Origin: Misgurnus anguillicaudatus | Lineage: Eukaryota > Chordata > Actinopteri > Cypriniformes > Cobitidae | Reading direction: 5' to 3' | Assembly (NCBI RefSeq): GCF_027580225.2 | Contig: NC_073356.2 | Location: forward strand, 4,642,001 to 4,706,000 | DNA length: 64,000 nt | Part shown: positions 1 to 10,859 of the stretch, in pieces | Layout of the letters: each line of letters starts with the position of its first letter | How positions within the stretch are numbered: position 1 is the stretch's first letter | Translations under genes and position numbers: made by a program | The notes under the pieces: model-generated | Database searches by the model: none | Seen by the model: the letters and a program-made list of their open reading frames with translations, nothing else | Told to the model about the DNA's origin: nothing

Positions 1-114
1 AAGCAAAAATGCAGAAAGAGATGATTCATTACGAATAATGCAAGCATAAAAGAATATTTGTAGAATGTAGGCATTTACCTCACTGACTAAATGATTTTCT
101 GCATGTTTTCTCAG

Positions 115-215
115 GCTTTTCACTAATAGCCTAATGGCTGCTTTCAACATGAAGGGGCAGGGTCGTAGTGAGAAAAAGGCTTTCCAGGATACTGTTTTTT
201 ACTCTGTGGTAACAG
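115..215 (+). CDS. Candidate host exon, DUF4806-like
   Basis: A 101-base open segment follows a pyrimidine-rich acceptor (..TGTTTTCTCAG at 114) and ends at a donor (ACAG/GTAACT at 215/216). Read with one leading base it has no stop. It encodes a peptide containing LFTNSLMAAFN and KKAFQDTVFYSVV. The pattern leucine-threonine-asparagine, then a hydrophobic/aromatic pair, then K.AF, then a hydrophobic run resembles the C-terminal part of the uncharacterised DUF4806 domain of animal proteins. The donor phase is 1. Function is unknown. No repeat family was recognised here, so this is one of the few places where host coding sequence is plausible. It could be a chance ORF. Confidence 0.35.
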
Positions 216-289
216 GTAACTGCATTTTTCATGTTTATACAGGTGCTTCTCAAAGTAGAATAGTGGAAAAGTCAATTCATTTTAGGAAT

Positions 290-1315
290 TCAACTTAAAG
301 GTTGAATATGTACATTTCTTTTTTTATCAATTATGTTTTTAAAAAGCAAACAAACAAAAAAGAACCTTCCCTTCCCGGACCTGTTTACATTAAATTGTAA
401 AATATGGTGAAAAATTGACAATATTACAACGATAAAAGATGCATTAGTCCATAGAGTTCCCATCAAGATAACAGAGAAAAGAGCACCAGATTTTGTCAAA
501 CTGCTCAATTTTCCCATTCAAACAGTAGCGAATTTTTTCCAAGTGTAAAGTGGAAGTCATCTCTCCAAGCCATAACTTGACCATAGGCACCTCCTTCTTC
601 TTCAAGAACAATAGTAGTAGTTTTTTTGCTGTAATTAAACTTGTCCTCTTGTTAATAAACGTATATGTTCAGAAAGTCCCAGGATGATTAATACTGGTTC
701 AGGCTGCATTTGTACCCTAAACATTTCTGAAAGAACATTAAAAATTCCATTCCAATAACCCTGTATACTTGAGCAAAAAATAAAACTATGGGACAAGTCT
801 GCATCAGCGGAATTACATTTTTCACAAAGAGGTGAAACATTCGGGAAAATTCTGTGCAGTTTCTTTTTTGAATAATTTAGTCTGTGAATGACCTTAAACT
901 GAATAAGGCAGTGTCTAGTATTGATAGAATGATCATTAATATCCTTAAACTCTCTTGCCATAATTCCTCAGAAATTTCTACTCCAAATTCTTTCTCCCAT
1001 TCTTCCTTAAGAAATCTGGTAGTGGGAGAGTTAAAAGATTGTAGCAGATCATAAATTATCGCTAAGGCTTTTTTACTTCCTTTACTTTGATCAACACACT
1101 TATCAATAATTGAGGGTGAAGTATTTTCCAATGAAGATATGTGGGCACGTATATAATTCCTAATCTGTAGATATCTAAAAAAAATATTTTGGGGAAGATT
1201 AAATTTCTGTTGCAGCTGACTAAAGGATGCCAGGACCCCATCAACGAAAAGGTCCCCAATAGTACATAGACCCATTTCTTTCCATTGCATGAAGGTCTTG
1301 TCCAATATTGATGGT
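290..1315 (-). pseudogene. L1/Tx1-like LINE ORF2 C-terminal fragment
   Basis: Read on the minus strand from 1315 to about 300, three overlapping frames (1305-877, 961-635, 517-290) carry the C-terminal part of a fish L1-type ORF2 protein, downstream of the reverse transcriptase. Recognisable pieces are DKTFMQWKEMGLCTIGDLF and a zinc-knuckle-like stretch, CEKCNSADADLSHSFIFC (Cx2C..H..C). The frames differ, so at least two indels have accumulated. The 5' side ends at the TTAA target of the adjacent MITE. The 3' side near 300 is A/T-rich on the complementary strand, compatible with a LINE tail. It is a 5'-truncated dead copy. Confidence 0.7.
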
Positions 1316-1319
1316 TTAA

Positions 1320-1848
1320 AGGGATCATAGCATGAAAATTAGACTTTTTTCTTGATTAAGTGCTATAATTGTGTCCCCAGTGCTTCTATCAACCTAGAAA
1401 ATGTGATAAGGATCAACCCAGTAACTTAATTTGAGTAAGCCATTTTCTGCAAGCATGTAACAAATTTGGTCGTTCAGATTTTGCCTGTTTTGTTAGGTAG
1501 GTAACAAGGTGAATTACAATAATACCACCCCCTTTATCTGCACTATCCAACCACAGCACTGCTATTTAGTGCAGAGATAAAGAGGGAGAAAAGAAGGACT
1601 TGACAGCACAATCAAGTTTCAATTGCATCAAACCACCATCACTGTGATCAGTGTTTGCATTTCATCGGCTCATTTGCATTTTAAAGGACACACCCAAAAA
1701 CACTTTTGCTCAGGCCTACAAATTTGCGATTTTAACATGTTATAATAAATTATCTGTGGAATATCTGTGAGCTAAAACTTCACATATACACTCTGGGGAC
1801 ACCAAATATTTATTTTACATCTTAAAAATCTCTCATAATATGACCCCT
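1320..1848. mobile_element. TTAA-flanked MITE, family 1
   Basis: TTAA occurs at 1316-1319 and 1849-1852. The 529-bp segment between them starts AGGGATCATAGCATGA and ends with the complement of AGGGGTCATATTATGA, giving 16-bp terminal inverted repeats with three mismatches. A TTAA duplication is typical of piggyBac- and Kolobok-type transposases. No transposase is encoded, so it is non-autonomous. It abuts the upstream edge of the L1 fragment. Confidence 0.7.
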
Positions 1849-1852
1849 TTAA

Positions 1853-2649
1853 AGGTCACATGTTTTTAGGCTTTCTAGAGTTTTATTTTAGGTTGTGATG
1901 TCCTTAAGAATATATATTTGCTGTTTAAGTGCCAAAAACAATCTCTATATATTTATTTATTTATATTTATCTCTATATATATTTACAGCTCCTCTTTCAG
2001 GAGCTCTGCTAAAAACAGGTCGTTTTGGCATCTAATAAGTAATATTCATGAGCCTCTCTGATAGGCCTGTTATTTTATGAGTGAAATACGCAGTTGAAAT
2101 AAAGTTACCCATGGAATTACACTAAGTGTTAGTTTCTGGACACTAAATGTTAGGTTAGTAAACCAATAGACACAGAGACTAAGAGATTTTAACCATACCA
2201 TGTTTACACAAACAGACACCAAAAGGGCTTGTGTCTAACTTAAGAATACAAACAACGTCTGATTTCCAACAGATATTCTATCAAAACCGGTGGCTACCAA
2301 AGACTTTAACGTTACAAAACAACACTTCAGCATCTAGTTAGCAAACACGTTAGTGTTGCATAACTGTTTACAATATATCATTTCAGTTTTCTCTGGCTCC
2401 ATAATGTAATTTAAAAGTTAGGACTGCTGATTGTCTCGTGCATCTCTTCAGTAAATCCGGTTCATTGATTAGTAGTAAATCACAATCAGCTGCTTTCAGA
2501 AGCGGCAACCGGGAGCCGGTTCTGACAGCAGGTGATGCCGCTTTACTACTAACGATGAGATTCGTGACAATCACATGCAAGTTATTGTGCAGCCCTGCTT
2601 AATATGTGTTTACTTACGGGTTGTGGATTTAAGGTCGGATCCAACAAAG
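1853..2649. other. Non-coding stretch, no gene supported
   Basis: AT-rich sequence with TATATATTTA runs around 1945-1985. It looks like further old repeat material but I could not delimit an element. The only ORF (2580-2383, minus) has no recognisable feature and no splice or promoter context. Confidence 0.4.
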
Positions 2650-3216
2650 TAAGGACTGTAACATCTTTGAGTTTCCTGGACAAACCAGCTTTGAACTGCC
2701 ACACCGATGCAGTCACTTGTGAAATGTTTAGATCAGACGGCTAAAGTTGAACTAATTTTTGAGGAATTTCTAACTAAATTAATATTACCCTTTTTTGTCT
2801 CTCTCTCCAGTCATCATCCTGTGTTAATCTCCTTCACATCTGCTGGTTATCGTGTGACTGTGAATTATTCTCTCCCTCTCCAAGCGGGTGCTCTGTGTTT
2901 TTCGCCTTCAGAATAGAACCAAGGACATGTTGTGACTGTGAAATATCCTTTTCTCTCCAAGCGGGTGCTCGGTGTTTTTCGCCTTCAGAATAGAACCGAG
3001 GACTCTTTATGACTGTGGATTATCGCCTTCATACCTGGCTGGTCATCGAGAGATTTTACAGGGTTGCCCCTTTTTAAGAACTTTGGACTGTAGCCTTTCA
3101 TTCCTGGCTGGCCATTGGGAGATTTATATTTGGTGCTGCTATCGCTGTCTGTCTGTCTTCTAAATAAACATTTTTTACTTGCATCAGATTCTGTGTCCGA
3201 CTACCCGTTCCTAACA
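2650..3216. repeat. LTR-like segment with internal 77-bp duplication
   Basis: A block starting CAAGCGGGTGCT at 2881 recurs at 2958 (period 77) with few differences, including TTTTTCGCCTTCAGAATAG. AATAAA lies near 3162. The segment can be read as TGTAACATC...CCTAACA, which has the TG..CA form of a solo LTR with a polyadenylation signal near its end. I found no target duplication, so the LTR reading is tentative. Confidence 0.3.
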
Positions 3217-3444
3217 GATTGAGCTTCAGATCAATGGTTTTGATCGCGATAGCAAACAAACTACATTACAGAACAAGTTTTGCAACAATGAAATCAAAAC
3301 AATGCAGTGCTGCAGTATGCAATTATGAAGTAAAATGTAATGAACAACATAACTTTCTTTTTTAACTTTAAATTTTTTTATGATCAGTGTTACTTTAATT
3401 TTTATTTTTTTTGGTTCTTTTTTATTCTTTTATTTCCACAACAG

Positions 3445-3527
<83 letters not shown>

Positions 3528-4382
3528 TGCATAAGAGGGAGAGCGAGAGATAGAGAGAGAGAGAGAGAGCAAGGGGAGTGTATTCTACGGATCAAATAGT
3601 CTGACGCTGTTTTTCAGAACTGCATTCAGAGTGTGTGTGTAGCTTAATTAACTTTTAATATTTATAAAACTAACTTTAACTTACTACCTTTATTTTTTAT
3701 GAAATACAGCAAAAAAGTGTCAGACACTCAGTGTGTGAAGTAAAAAAAAATGGTTAGAGCCAGCCGACTTAAAAAAAAAAAACTCTGACAACCGGCAGAG
3801 AGAGAGTGTGTGTGTGTGTGTGTAGCTTAATAATTAATTTGTAATATTTATAACACCAGCTTAATACCTTTATTTTTTTGAAATACAGCAAAAACGTGTC
3901 AGACACTCAGTGTCTGGTTACTGGTTAAAGACAGCTGAAGGTTTAAAAAAGAAAAAAATTCTCCAACAGGCAGAGACGCAATGCGAGTCGCATTCACGTC
4001 TGAACGAACCCACATTTACCAGAACTCTGCTGGTTAGTACGTATTAACGTTACAACCCAAAGTAAAAAGCTGAAGAAACCCTAAACGTTAATGGAAAAGA
4101 ACCGCGAACCCGAATGAATGAGGGAGAGAGACAGAGAGCTGTTCTGTGTGTGAATGAGCAGAGCGGGACAAAGCAACACAATACATCTGTATGTGTGTAG
4201 GGGAGGGGTGCTGTTACTACTAGCCTATCACAGAATGCTGACACAATCAGCTACCCAATGATGGTTTTCATTTAATCCGAGCACAGATATTGACTCGTAT
4301 TACTCGTATAATACTCGTACTCGGCAGAAGTGCTTTATCCGTACCGGATACTCGTATCAGCCGAGTATCCGGCTCATTTCTA
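3217..4382. mobile_element. Long non-autonomous repeat, copy 1 (uninterrupted)
   Basis: The segment from ATTGAGCTTCAGATCAATGG to about 4010 is closely related to 56578-58241, so it is a dispersed repeat. Copy 1 lacks the 1234-bp insert seen in copy 2. It has its own internal duplication: a block beginning TGTAGCTTAAT and running through ..ACAGCAAAAA(A/C)GTGTCAGACACTCAGTG occurs at about 3638-3740 and 3820-3915. The 3' part (4260-4382) is rich in ACTCGTA and GAGTATCC words and ends near GGCTCATTTC, possibly the terminus of a hAT-like element. No coding capacity was recognised. Confidence 0.6.
3445..3571. repeat. (GT)n-(GA)n microsatellite
   Basis: About 33 GT units (3445-3511) pass directly into GA units with interruptions to about 3571. 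ORFs through it encode only VCVC.. and ERER.. and are artefacts. Confidence 0.95.
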
Positions 4383-4529
4383 ATAAATACAGTTAATGGT
4401 TATTGCACATTTCTATAAATGTAATGTCGTGACATTTATTAAGGTGAAAACAAATCTTGGACATTAGAGAGCAGTAAGTTATACAAATTCTTATTGAAAA
4501 GGAGTTAATTGACAATTTTTATAATTGAT

Positions 4530-4855
4530 AAAGAGAGAGTTTGCTCAAAAAAAAAATCTGTCATCATTTACTTACTGTCATATTGTTACAAACCCAAATA
4601 AATGTCTTTGTTCTTCTGATAAACACAAAGGAAGATATTTTGAGGAATGTTTGTAACCGAACCATTCGTGGACCCCATTGACTTCCATAGTAGGAAAAAA
4701 GAATACTATAGAAGTAAATGTGGTCCATGAACGGTTTGCTTACATCTCTCAAAATATCTTTGTGTTCATTAGAAAAAAGAAATGTATACAGGTTTGTAAC
4801 AACATCAGGGTGAGTAAATGATGACAGAATTTTAATTTTTGGGTGAACTATCACT
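4530..4855. mobile_element. Foldback MITE (Angel-like), intact palindrome
   Basis: A left arm (CTGTCATCATTTACT... to ..TTGACTTCCATAGTA) is followed by its near complement (..ACTATAGAAGT.. to ..GAGTAAATGATGACAG). The outer end on the right reads GGGTGAACTATCAC. This is the very abundant cyprinid foldback repeat that starts AGGGATAGTTCACCC; I name it Angel-like from memory of the MITE literature. The flanks TAAA/TTTA are compatible with a decayed TTAA duplication. A minus-strand ORF runs from the neighbouring pseudogene into it. Confidence 0.7.
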
Positions 4856-4859
4856 TTAT

Positions 4860-5706
4860 GTTGGAAGTGCTTAATATACAGTACATACAATTTTAAAACA
4901 ATTTTACAAACCTCTTCGCTTTCACTGCTGGTGTCAATTAAGACTTCTTCCACTTTCTTCTCTTCACGGTGATATGTATGATCAGACAGGAATGAAGAGC
5001 TACAACCTGGCTCATCCATCCTTGACAAGTCTTCAAGGCTTGGGCTGTCACACATTATTTTCATCCATTCTAAAACTCTGGCATCCCATGTCTCGGCAAT
5101 CTCCTTGATCTTCTTTAAAGTTGATGAATGATTCACACAGACTCCAAGCCTACTTAATCAATGCATCTTTTCTTTGCACCACCATGTCTCAAGATCATAG
5201 AATTTCGAAACATAGTTGATGAAATTAATTTTGACCTTGCATTTAGAAGTATTATGTCAGCCATCGTCACCTCTGGGATCTTTCATGTACAGTTTCTTCT
5301 TTTAAGATACCTTTCACCTTTTGCTTTATGCTTAGTTGCTTTGTCTGCTGGAACCGGAACATTTCAGGAACCGAAGAAAATTAGGTGCTGCAGTCCTCCA
5401 TTCATCCAAGACTTTCTTACACTTAAACTCAGCGAGGTGTGACGGTGTATGGTGTTGTGATGCAGAAAGAAACTTGTTGCTTGTTAAAAGTCGACATTCT
5501 TTCTCTACTTGCTTGAGTACCACATCAACAACAAATTTTGACTGGCCAGGAATTTGTATTAAATTTCTGGCCAAAGTATTGTAGTGTCCCCTTGTAATAT
5601 TATTAACAACTGTCCTGTCGTGACATGACAACAGGTGTACTATTCCGTACAGTTGTTGACGCAGTGTTTTAATCCCATTTTGTTCTTGGAATTTGAATAC
5701 ATGCAA
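4860..5706 (-). pseudogene. Decayed multi-exon gene fragment, DUF6589-like
   Basis: Two minus-strand segments look like successive exons. The first (5706-5332) encodes a peptide containing VVNNITRGHYNTLARNL and VLDEWRTAAPNFLRFLK. The second (about 5272-4915) contains LLNARSKLISSTMF and, after a frameshift near 5160, TLKKIKEIAETWDARVLEW. This order and style resemble large uncharacterised animal proteins annotated with DUF6589, which often have many copies and may be transposon-associated. The stop and frameshift around 5155-5165 make it a pseudogene. A possible donor follows SSESEE near 4917. Function is unknown and the family assignment is by recognition only. Confidence 0.4.
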
Positions 5707-5794
5707 TTTACTCCTTAGACCTCCTTAACACCCAAACTTTATGCCTTCTGTGATTTTATGTTGGTTAAGTTAGTGAAATATTAGATTTTATACT

Positions 5795-5872
5795 CGGTCA
5801 CAATAGTGACCGGCAGGGTTCTAAATTAACACCCGCCAAATGCGGGTCAAAATTCATTTTGGCGGGTGTTAA
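5795..5872. repeat. Palindrome plus hAT-like end with hairpin
   Basis: CGGTCACAATAGTGACCG (5795-5812, palindromic apart from the centre) is followed by CAGGGTTCTAAATTAACAC, a hAT-style end beginning CAGGG. Within that, TTAACACCCGCCAAA (5826-5840) pairs perfectly with TTTGGCGGGTGTTAA (5858-5872), giving a 15-bp stem with a 17-base loop that contains GCGGGT. I could not find the other end of this element. Confidence 0.5.
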
Positions 5873-6514
5873 TAAAAACTTACTAGCCAGTTTGGCCGGT
5901 GATGCATGCAATGCCTCATGCATGATACATAAAGCTCTGTTCTCTGTCATTTATCCCTCTGGCAGTACTTCCTACATTTCCCATGAACACTGTGCCATAA
6001 TTCTACGTGATGATGTTTCGTACGCCAATTGGCTGCGCGCAGTGTGCAGCCAAACCAGCGCAAGAAACCATGGAAATGATCTGAGCGCGTTCAGCAGAAA
6101 ACTAAAGAAAGAAGGAGAACGAACGGGCTGAGCAGGGAAGATAGACTAAAGACAGGGGTGTCGCCAGACCACTTTACTGGGGCACGTGCCCCAGTGTAAA
6201 TCTTTTGTGCCCATGTATCAAATATCACATTTTAGCAGTTAACTAGTCTATTCCTTTACAAAGATAATAGCGGCAAAAACAGATCTATATGCAATGTTGT
6301 TACCCAATATACGCTTGTAAAAGCGACGAAGCAGTCGCACTGACGCGTGCATGCATGTATCCATGTCCATGCACGTCTTTGCGTTCATCCACGTGCGCAA
6401 CTGCATCCAAAAGGGATGCCACGCGAGTGAGTAATTATGAAAACATGACGAGAAGTAAGTTTCTAAATAATTAAGATAATCTTATTTTGACTCTATCATT
6501 ATTGGCTTCTGTAG
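5873..6514. other. Non-coding stretch, no gene supported
   Basis: Contains GC-richer segments around 6020-6130 and 6290-6430 and a short inverted repeat GGGGCACGTGCCCC at 6179-6192. Short ORFs have no supporting context. Confidence 0.4.
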
Positions 6515-6586
6515 ATGGACATCAGAAATGTTTTGTGCAAAGCAGGGAAAGAGAAGCAGAAAGGAGAGATGATGAGTTTAAGGGAG
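6515..6586 (+). CDS. Candidate host exon (72 bp)
   Basis: The acceptor is ..ATTATTGGCTTCTGTAG/ATGGAC and the donor is AGGGAG/GTAAGA. Two frames are open. Frame 0 gives MDIRNVLCKAGKEKQKGEMM and would join in frame to the candidate terminal exon at 26343. The other frame is compatible with the phase-1 donor at 215. An intact DUF4806 protein would be expected to end with an isoleucine/leucine/alanine/basic-rich segment not unlike frame 0, but this is inference. Confidence 0.3.
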
Positions 6587-7568
6587 GTAAGACAAACTAC
6601 ATCCTCACCCTGTCAGGTCTTAAACATTAGAGGAAATATCTCAGGAAAGCCTTTTGTCAAGTCTATATGATTGCATTGTTGCTGAGAAAATCCACAGATG
6701 TATGTATTATACGGTTCTGTATTTTCAGATATGAAATTAATATTTAGTTTACTAATATTTAACTCTAGGACACTACATAAACAGCAGTAACTATGACTGA
6801 GATTATTAAGTATAGAAGTCATAAAATGACTGGTTTCTTAAAATATTCTTGTAAAAATAAGTTATTAATCATTGCTATCATTAATGTAGAAAATATTTCT
6901 CTGCTCTCATTATTTATGCCTCCAAACATGTTAATAATGTTAGGTATGATGAAGATTATACTTAAATATTTTTAAATACATATTTATCTTTTGCAGTACC
7001 TGTTGCACTGTAGAATAGTGGGTTAAGCAAAGGACATTGTATAGAAGTGTTGCACACTTCTTGCACCCAGCAGGCTTTCAAAAAAAGTCTGGTGGGAAAC
7101 AGCGTTGGACTTCATTCAAATTCAATTAGACATATTTACATTAGAAACAGTATGTTATAACACCAGTCAAAATTGTGACCATTCAAAAAATCCTCAAAAT
7201 ATATCTGTAGTAGACCCCACCTACAAAATTTGATAGTTCTATTTGTCAATTAAGATGTTTAATTCTTTTTGTAGTAGTCTGAGGTAGACATCTTCTTCTA
7301 GATGTGCAATCAGGAAGTATACTAAACTGGTCACATGACATTGATACATTGTAATCAAGAAAATCTATTTTTTCATTTAAAAGTTTAATTTCTTGCCCAG
7401 AGCCAACATCAACACTTTTAGAGCTTTCAGAAATAAGAAAAAAGACACGGTCACAATTGTGACCGGTGGGATTAAACGAGTTAAATCTGATGACCGTCGA
7501 TCAAACAATTCACGTTTTGCGGGAATACATTCTGAAACGGCAAGTCTCTTTTGTTGTTGTGTTGGCGC
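6587..7568. other. Non-coding stretch with dispersed GGTCACAATTGTGACC palindromes
   Basis: A perfect 18-bp palindrome, CGGTCACAATTGTGACCG, lies at 7448-7465, and a degraded version lies at 7165-7180. The same word occurs at 5795-5812, so 5795-7465 may be bounded by related ends of one element. No gene is supported. Confidence 0.4.
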
Positions 7569-7898
7569 TTATGGAACGCATCGTTTCTGTCTAGCTTTAC
7601 TGCTCATGTGATTTATATGCAACTTCAGTCGTATAACTTCTTTGGAAGTGCTTTTGTACTTCAGTAGTACAGTTCTGCAAGACATACAGATCACTAAACT
7701 TGTGTCATAAAGCTTGCCAACAAACTCCTCCAGTACAATGGTAAATTCTGCTTTGTCTGAAGAGACGTGTCCGCAAAATAATTTATGTTTGTTAGTTTTA
7801 AATGTCTCTGAATAAAGTCTGCATATGTTTCCTACCGCTTTAATTTGGGTTTTGTTAGGAGATAGAGAGTGATGAGCCATTGTTAGGCACCTTTTCAA
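7569..7898 (-). CDS. Possible N-terminal exon, zinc-binding-like, unidentified
   Basis: A 109-residue minus-strand ORF contains AVGNICRLYSETFKTNKH, CGHVSSDKAEF, VLEEFVGKLYDTSLVICM and SCRTVLL. The spacing of C/H residues and the F..VLEEFVG...IC..C pattern suggest a small zinc-binding N-terminal module such as those starting large transposon-like proteins. It lies upstream on the same strand as the 5706-4860 fragment and may be its first exon. No donor was confirmed. Confidence 0.3.
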   Translation of the reverse strand: MKRCLTMAHHSLSPNKTQIKAVGNICRLYSETFKTNKHKLFCGHVSSDKAEFTIVLEEFVGKLYDTSLVICMSCRTVLLKYKSTSKEVIRLKLHINHMSSKARQKRCVP

Positions 7899-9181
7899 AG
7901 TTCGCTAAAAATACTCACTACTATTTCATCTCTCGACTTGTTGCACGCCGGTCTATAATTTTGGGGAGACTTCCAAGACCAGAAACGTGATGCTAGGCGA
8001 AACAAACTATGATTGGTTGTTTGACATGTCGGTCAAACGGCCTTGTGGGCTGGCACTGGCCAAAGAAAGTGGCAAAACACCTCTGGCTACGCGAGACTAA
8101 AGAAAGGTCTGTCTAGCTGTGCCTAGTTCTACATTGAAAGCATGAAGACTGTCCTTATAGATGCTATAATGTACTTCAAGTTTTGTTTTCCGCCACATAC
8201 GTTCAGCTTTTCTTCATGTTCTTTTCATGCGCTGTACTGCTGTTGTGTTTCTCCAGGGTGCTTTACGTTTGCAAGTGATCATCCTGACCTTTACTGGAGC
8301 TATACCATCCATGGCATCCTTAACTTTTATGTTAAACTTTTTTAAGGAGAACAGAGTCAGTGTGGAATTTGATGTTGTTTAAATGTATTCTACTAATCAT
8401 ATCATTATAATTCAGCTTATGTGTGCCTTTACAAAATTGATTCCTGTGCTGAAAATATGAGGGCTGTCTGTGTGTGTGTAAAGGCTGCAAGGTCGTGGTT
8501 TCGGTTGAGTGTAGGACCGACCTTGCAGCTGCTGGTGATAGCCAAAACAAGAACAACGCTTGAAGGAGAAAACACACAGACAAAAGAAATACATGCTTTT
8601 GATATTAATTCACTAATAATCATTCATTTCCAGATTATTACATATAGAAGTGTTTGGATTTATAAAATTAAATGTTGTCATGAATATTAATGTATTAAAA
8701 TATATAAATGATTATGCCTTTGTGCCCATGAATAATGTAGAAGATTGTCCTGTAATAAGACATTGCCATATAAGGATGAAATGCTCTAGGGCACAAGGTG
8801 TTCTGTATGTTTGTGTGGTATATACCCCCCACAGGCTGAAACTGGGTGTGTGATGGAGTCAGATCAAGGAGGAAAAGCAGCCTTTGTGGGTGGAGATTCT
8901 AAGAAGAAGATCAAGTCACATACTTTATAAATAATTGTTTCCCTAAATGCTGGGGGCCCGTTGCTTGCCGAGTGTGGCCTTGAGACGGCCCAGCGCGCTG
9001 TAAAACTTTTTCATATCTGATCAATAAATAGCTTATTTTTTAATACCATGTCTTTCCTCTAATTATGAACATGCAATGGACGCCTTAAAGTCCAACATCA
9101 GCCGATATGTTTGGCAACATTGATGTAGCATTCTCACTGGTGTTTTCATTTATGGACCTTTTTTGACAGGCAGATCTAGCA
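7899..9181. other. Non-coding stretch with a hairpin and an LTR-like piece
   Basis: GCTGCAAGGTCG (8484-8495) and CGACCTTGCAGC (8518-8529) form a perfect 12-bp stem. From about 8760 to 9070 there is a TTTATAAATAA box, GGGGGCCCG near 8952, AATAAA at about 9024 and an end ..TTATGAACA, in the order expected for a retroviral-type solo LTR. No partner LTR or duplication was found, so this reading is weak. ORFs here have no context. Confidence 0.3.
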
Positions 9182-9757
9182 TCAGTGGCAGCCAGGACAG
9201 ATCAATAAATCAAAGTAAACACAGAAATGGTCAGATAGCGCTTCATCCTTGATTACAGTGGATGAAATGTTTAGACCCTTGCTAATGAGCAGATCAAGAG
9301 TGTGTCCCCTATTGTGTGTAGGACCTTGCACATGCTGGGTGAGATCAAAAGTGTTTAAAACATTTAATAGTTCAATCGCAGTATTGTTTTCTGCATTGTC
9401 TATATGAATATTAAAATCTCCAGCAATAACAAAATAATAAAATTCAGAGGAAATTGTTGATAAAAGTTCTGTGAATTCATCAACAAATGCTGAGGTGTAT
9501 TTGGGAGGGCTACAAATAATTGTAAATAGAATGCGTGGTGTACCTTTTAGAGCAATACACAAATATTCAAAAGACTGGTAATCACCAAGTAACACTTGCT
9601 TGCATTGAAAGACATCTTTGAATAAAGCAGCTATTCCTCCACCGCTTCTAACAGTTCTACAGACACTTATAAAAGTAAAGTTTGGTGGGGCTGATTCATT
9701 GAGGACTGTAGCACTGCAGCTGTCATCTAACCAGGTTTCATTTAGAAACATTAAGTC
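9182..9757 (-). pseudogene. LINE endonuclease domain fragment, L2/CR1 type
   Basis: A minus-strand ORF of 189 residues carries an exonuclease-endonuclease-phosphatase fold of a non-LTR retrotransposon, which nicks target DNA. Visible motifs are NETWLDD (catalytic glutamate region), AGDFNIHIDN (D/N motif), THNRGHTLDLLIS and the C-terminal SDHFCVYFDL (SDH triad). The N-terminal start is cut off by the CAGGGCCCG element. A few codons of the missing part (compatible with ..INFLKI) appear on the far side of that element at 14534-14560. No reverse transcriptase follows, so the copy is dead. Confidence 0.75.
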
Positions 9758-10050
9758 CAGGGCCCGGTTCCCCGATAATGCTCACTCTTAGCTCGCTAAG
9801 AAGACTCGAAAAGATATATCTTACCAAAGTTGTTTATGTTCCTAAGTTTGTTCCCCGAAGTGTCCCTTAGGAAGCTTCTTAAGTGGAGAAATCCAACTTA
9901 ACTTGATCATCTTGTTCAGGCTTGATCATCAAAGTATTTTTTATCTAAGTGTTTGCAAACTTTAGTCTTTTCTTATAAACAGCAAAATAATGTGATTCAT
10001 CATCTTAACTTTTTAATAGTATTACATTTGTCTATTTCATTAATGTAGTT

Positions 10051-10236
10051 TGTCATAGAGACGGAGACGTTTATATTGCTTAGAACAACGTGCTTTTATT
10101 AGCCCTCGTGCAGAGCGTGTATCAGCAGAGTTACTTTTACATAAGACTAACTTATTCAACCACAAGGGGGCACTACAACACAGGATAAAGGCTTTATATA
10201 TGAACATATCTGCATTAACTGGATTGCACATTATCA
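10051..10236 (-). repeat. Gypsy-1 3' LTR
   Basis: On the minus strand it runs TGATAATGTGCAATCC.. to ..CTCTATGACA, with a TATATAAA-type box near 10193-10200. The outer 83 bp are repeated at the other end of the element. The inner 100 bp have no counterpart there because of a deletion. Confidence 0.7.
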
Positions 10237-10531
10237 GTTATCGAAATCCCCTTTCTTTAGTTTTGTACATCTGTTTAACCAAAACAATAATTCCACAAAC
10301 ATTTCTGTAACATCAATATAATGCAAAACCAAAATAACAATTTAAAGTAATGACCAAAATATCAAAATTATACTGTGCAATAACATATGCTTTACATCAA
10401 AATTTCAACAACATGCATGATTAAACAGCATATTTGGGATTAGGCTTGGAGATCTGACCATATCTAGTACGATATGGCAACTTTTGAACAGCTGGTTCAG
10501 CTGGAATGTTTTCTTCAGCATGCTGTGCATC

Positions 10532-10852
10532 CTAAGATACAGTATCACTGTCTGGCACAAATTTGAGTTGCGAGAACAAGTCTTCCAGTTCAGTTTGTGT
10601 GCAGTGTGGGAGTGGTTCTTTCACAGGAAGTAGATGTCGGCGATTTCTCCTGTACTCTCTACCATCAGACTCCACGACATACGATCTGGGCTCAGTGAGA
10701 GTGTTCCTTCCAACTCCGATCCTGTCATATCCTTTTCTTGTTTTCATCCTCACCATTTGGGACTCTTGCAGTGGAGAGAGAGGCTTGCTCCTCTTATCAA
10801 AGGATGCTTTCTGAATTTGTCTCTTTTTGGAAAGTTGCACCTTGACTTTCAC
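10532..10852 (-). pseudogene. Gypsy-1 pol C-terminus
   Basis: A 106-residue minus-strand ORF rich in basic residues (KRSKPLSPLQESQMVRMKT, YRRNRRHLLPV). This is typical of the region after the integrase core, where a small GPY/F-like module and a basic tail lie. The frame differs from the integrase ORF upstream, so a frameshift separates them. No chromodomain is seen, unlike Gypsy-2. Confidence 0.6.
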
Positions 10853-10859
10853 AGTGTCC

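Noticed and set aside
216..300. A short intron at 216-241 followed by another exon
   Set aside because: The implied 26-base intron is too short for a vertebrate, and the following frame runs into the L1 border.
3340..3534. ORF with VCVCVC..ERERE run
   Set aside because: It is a translation of the (GT)n-(GA)n microsatellite.
4564..4860. C-terminal half of the minus ORF at 5136-4564 as part of a protein
   Set aside because: From about 4860 downward the ORF reads through a foldback MITE, so this part is not host coding sequence.
8760..9070. Full endogenous retrovirus
   Set aside because: Only LTR-like signals are visible; no gag, pol or env sequence is near and no second LTR was found.
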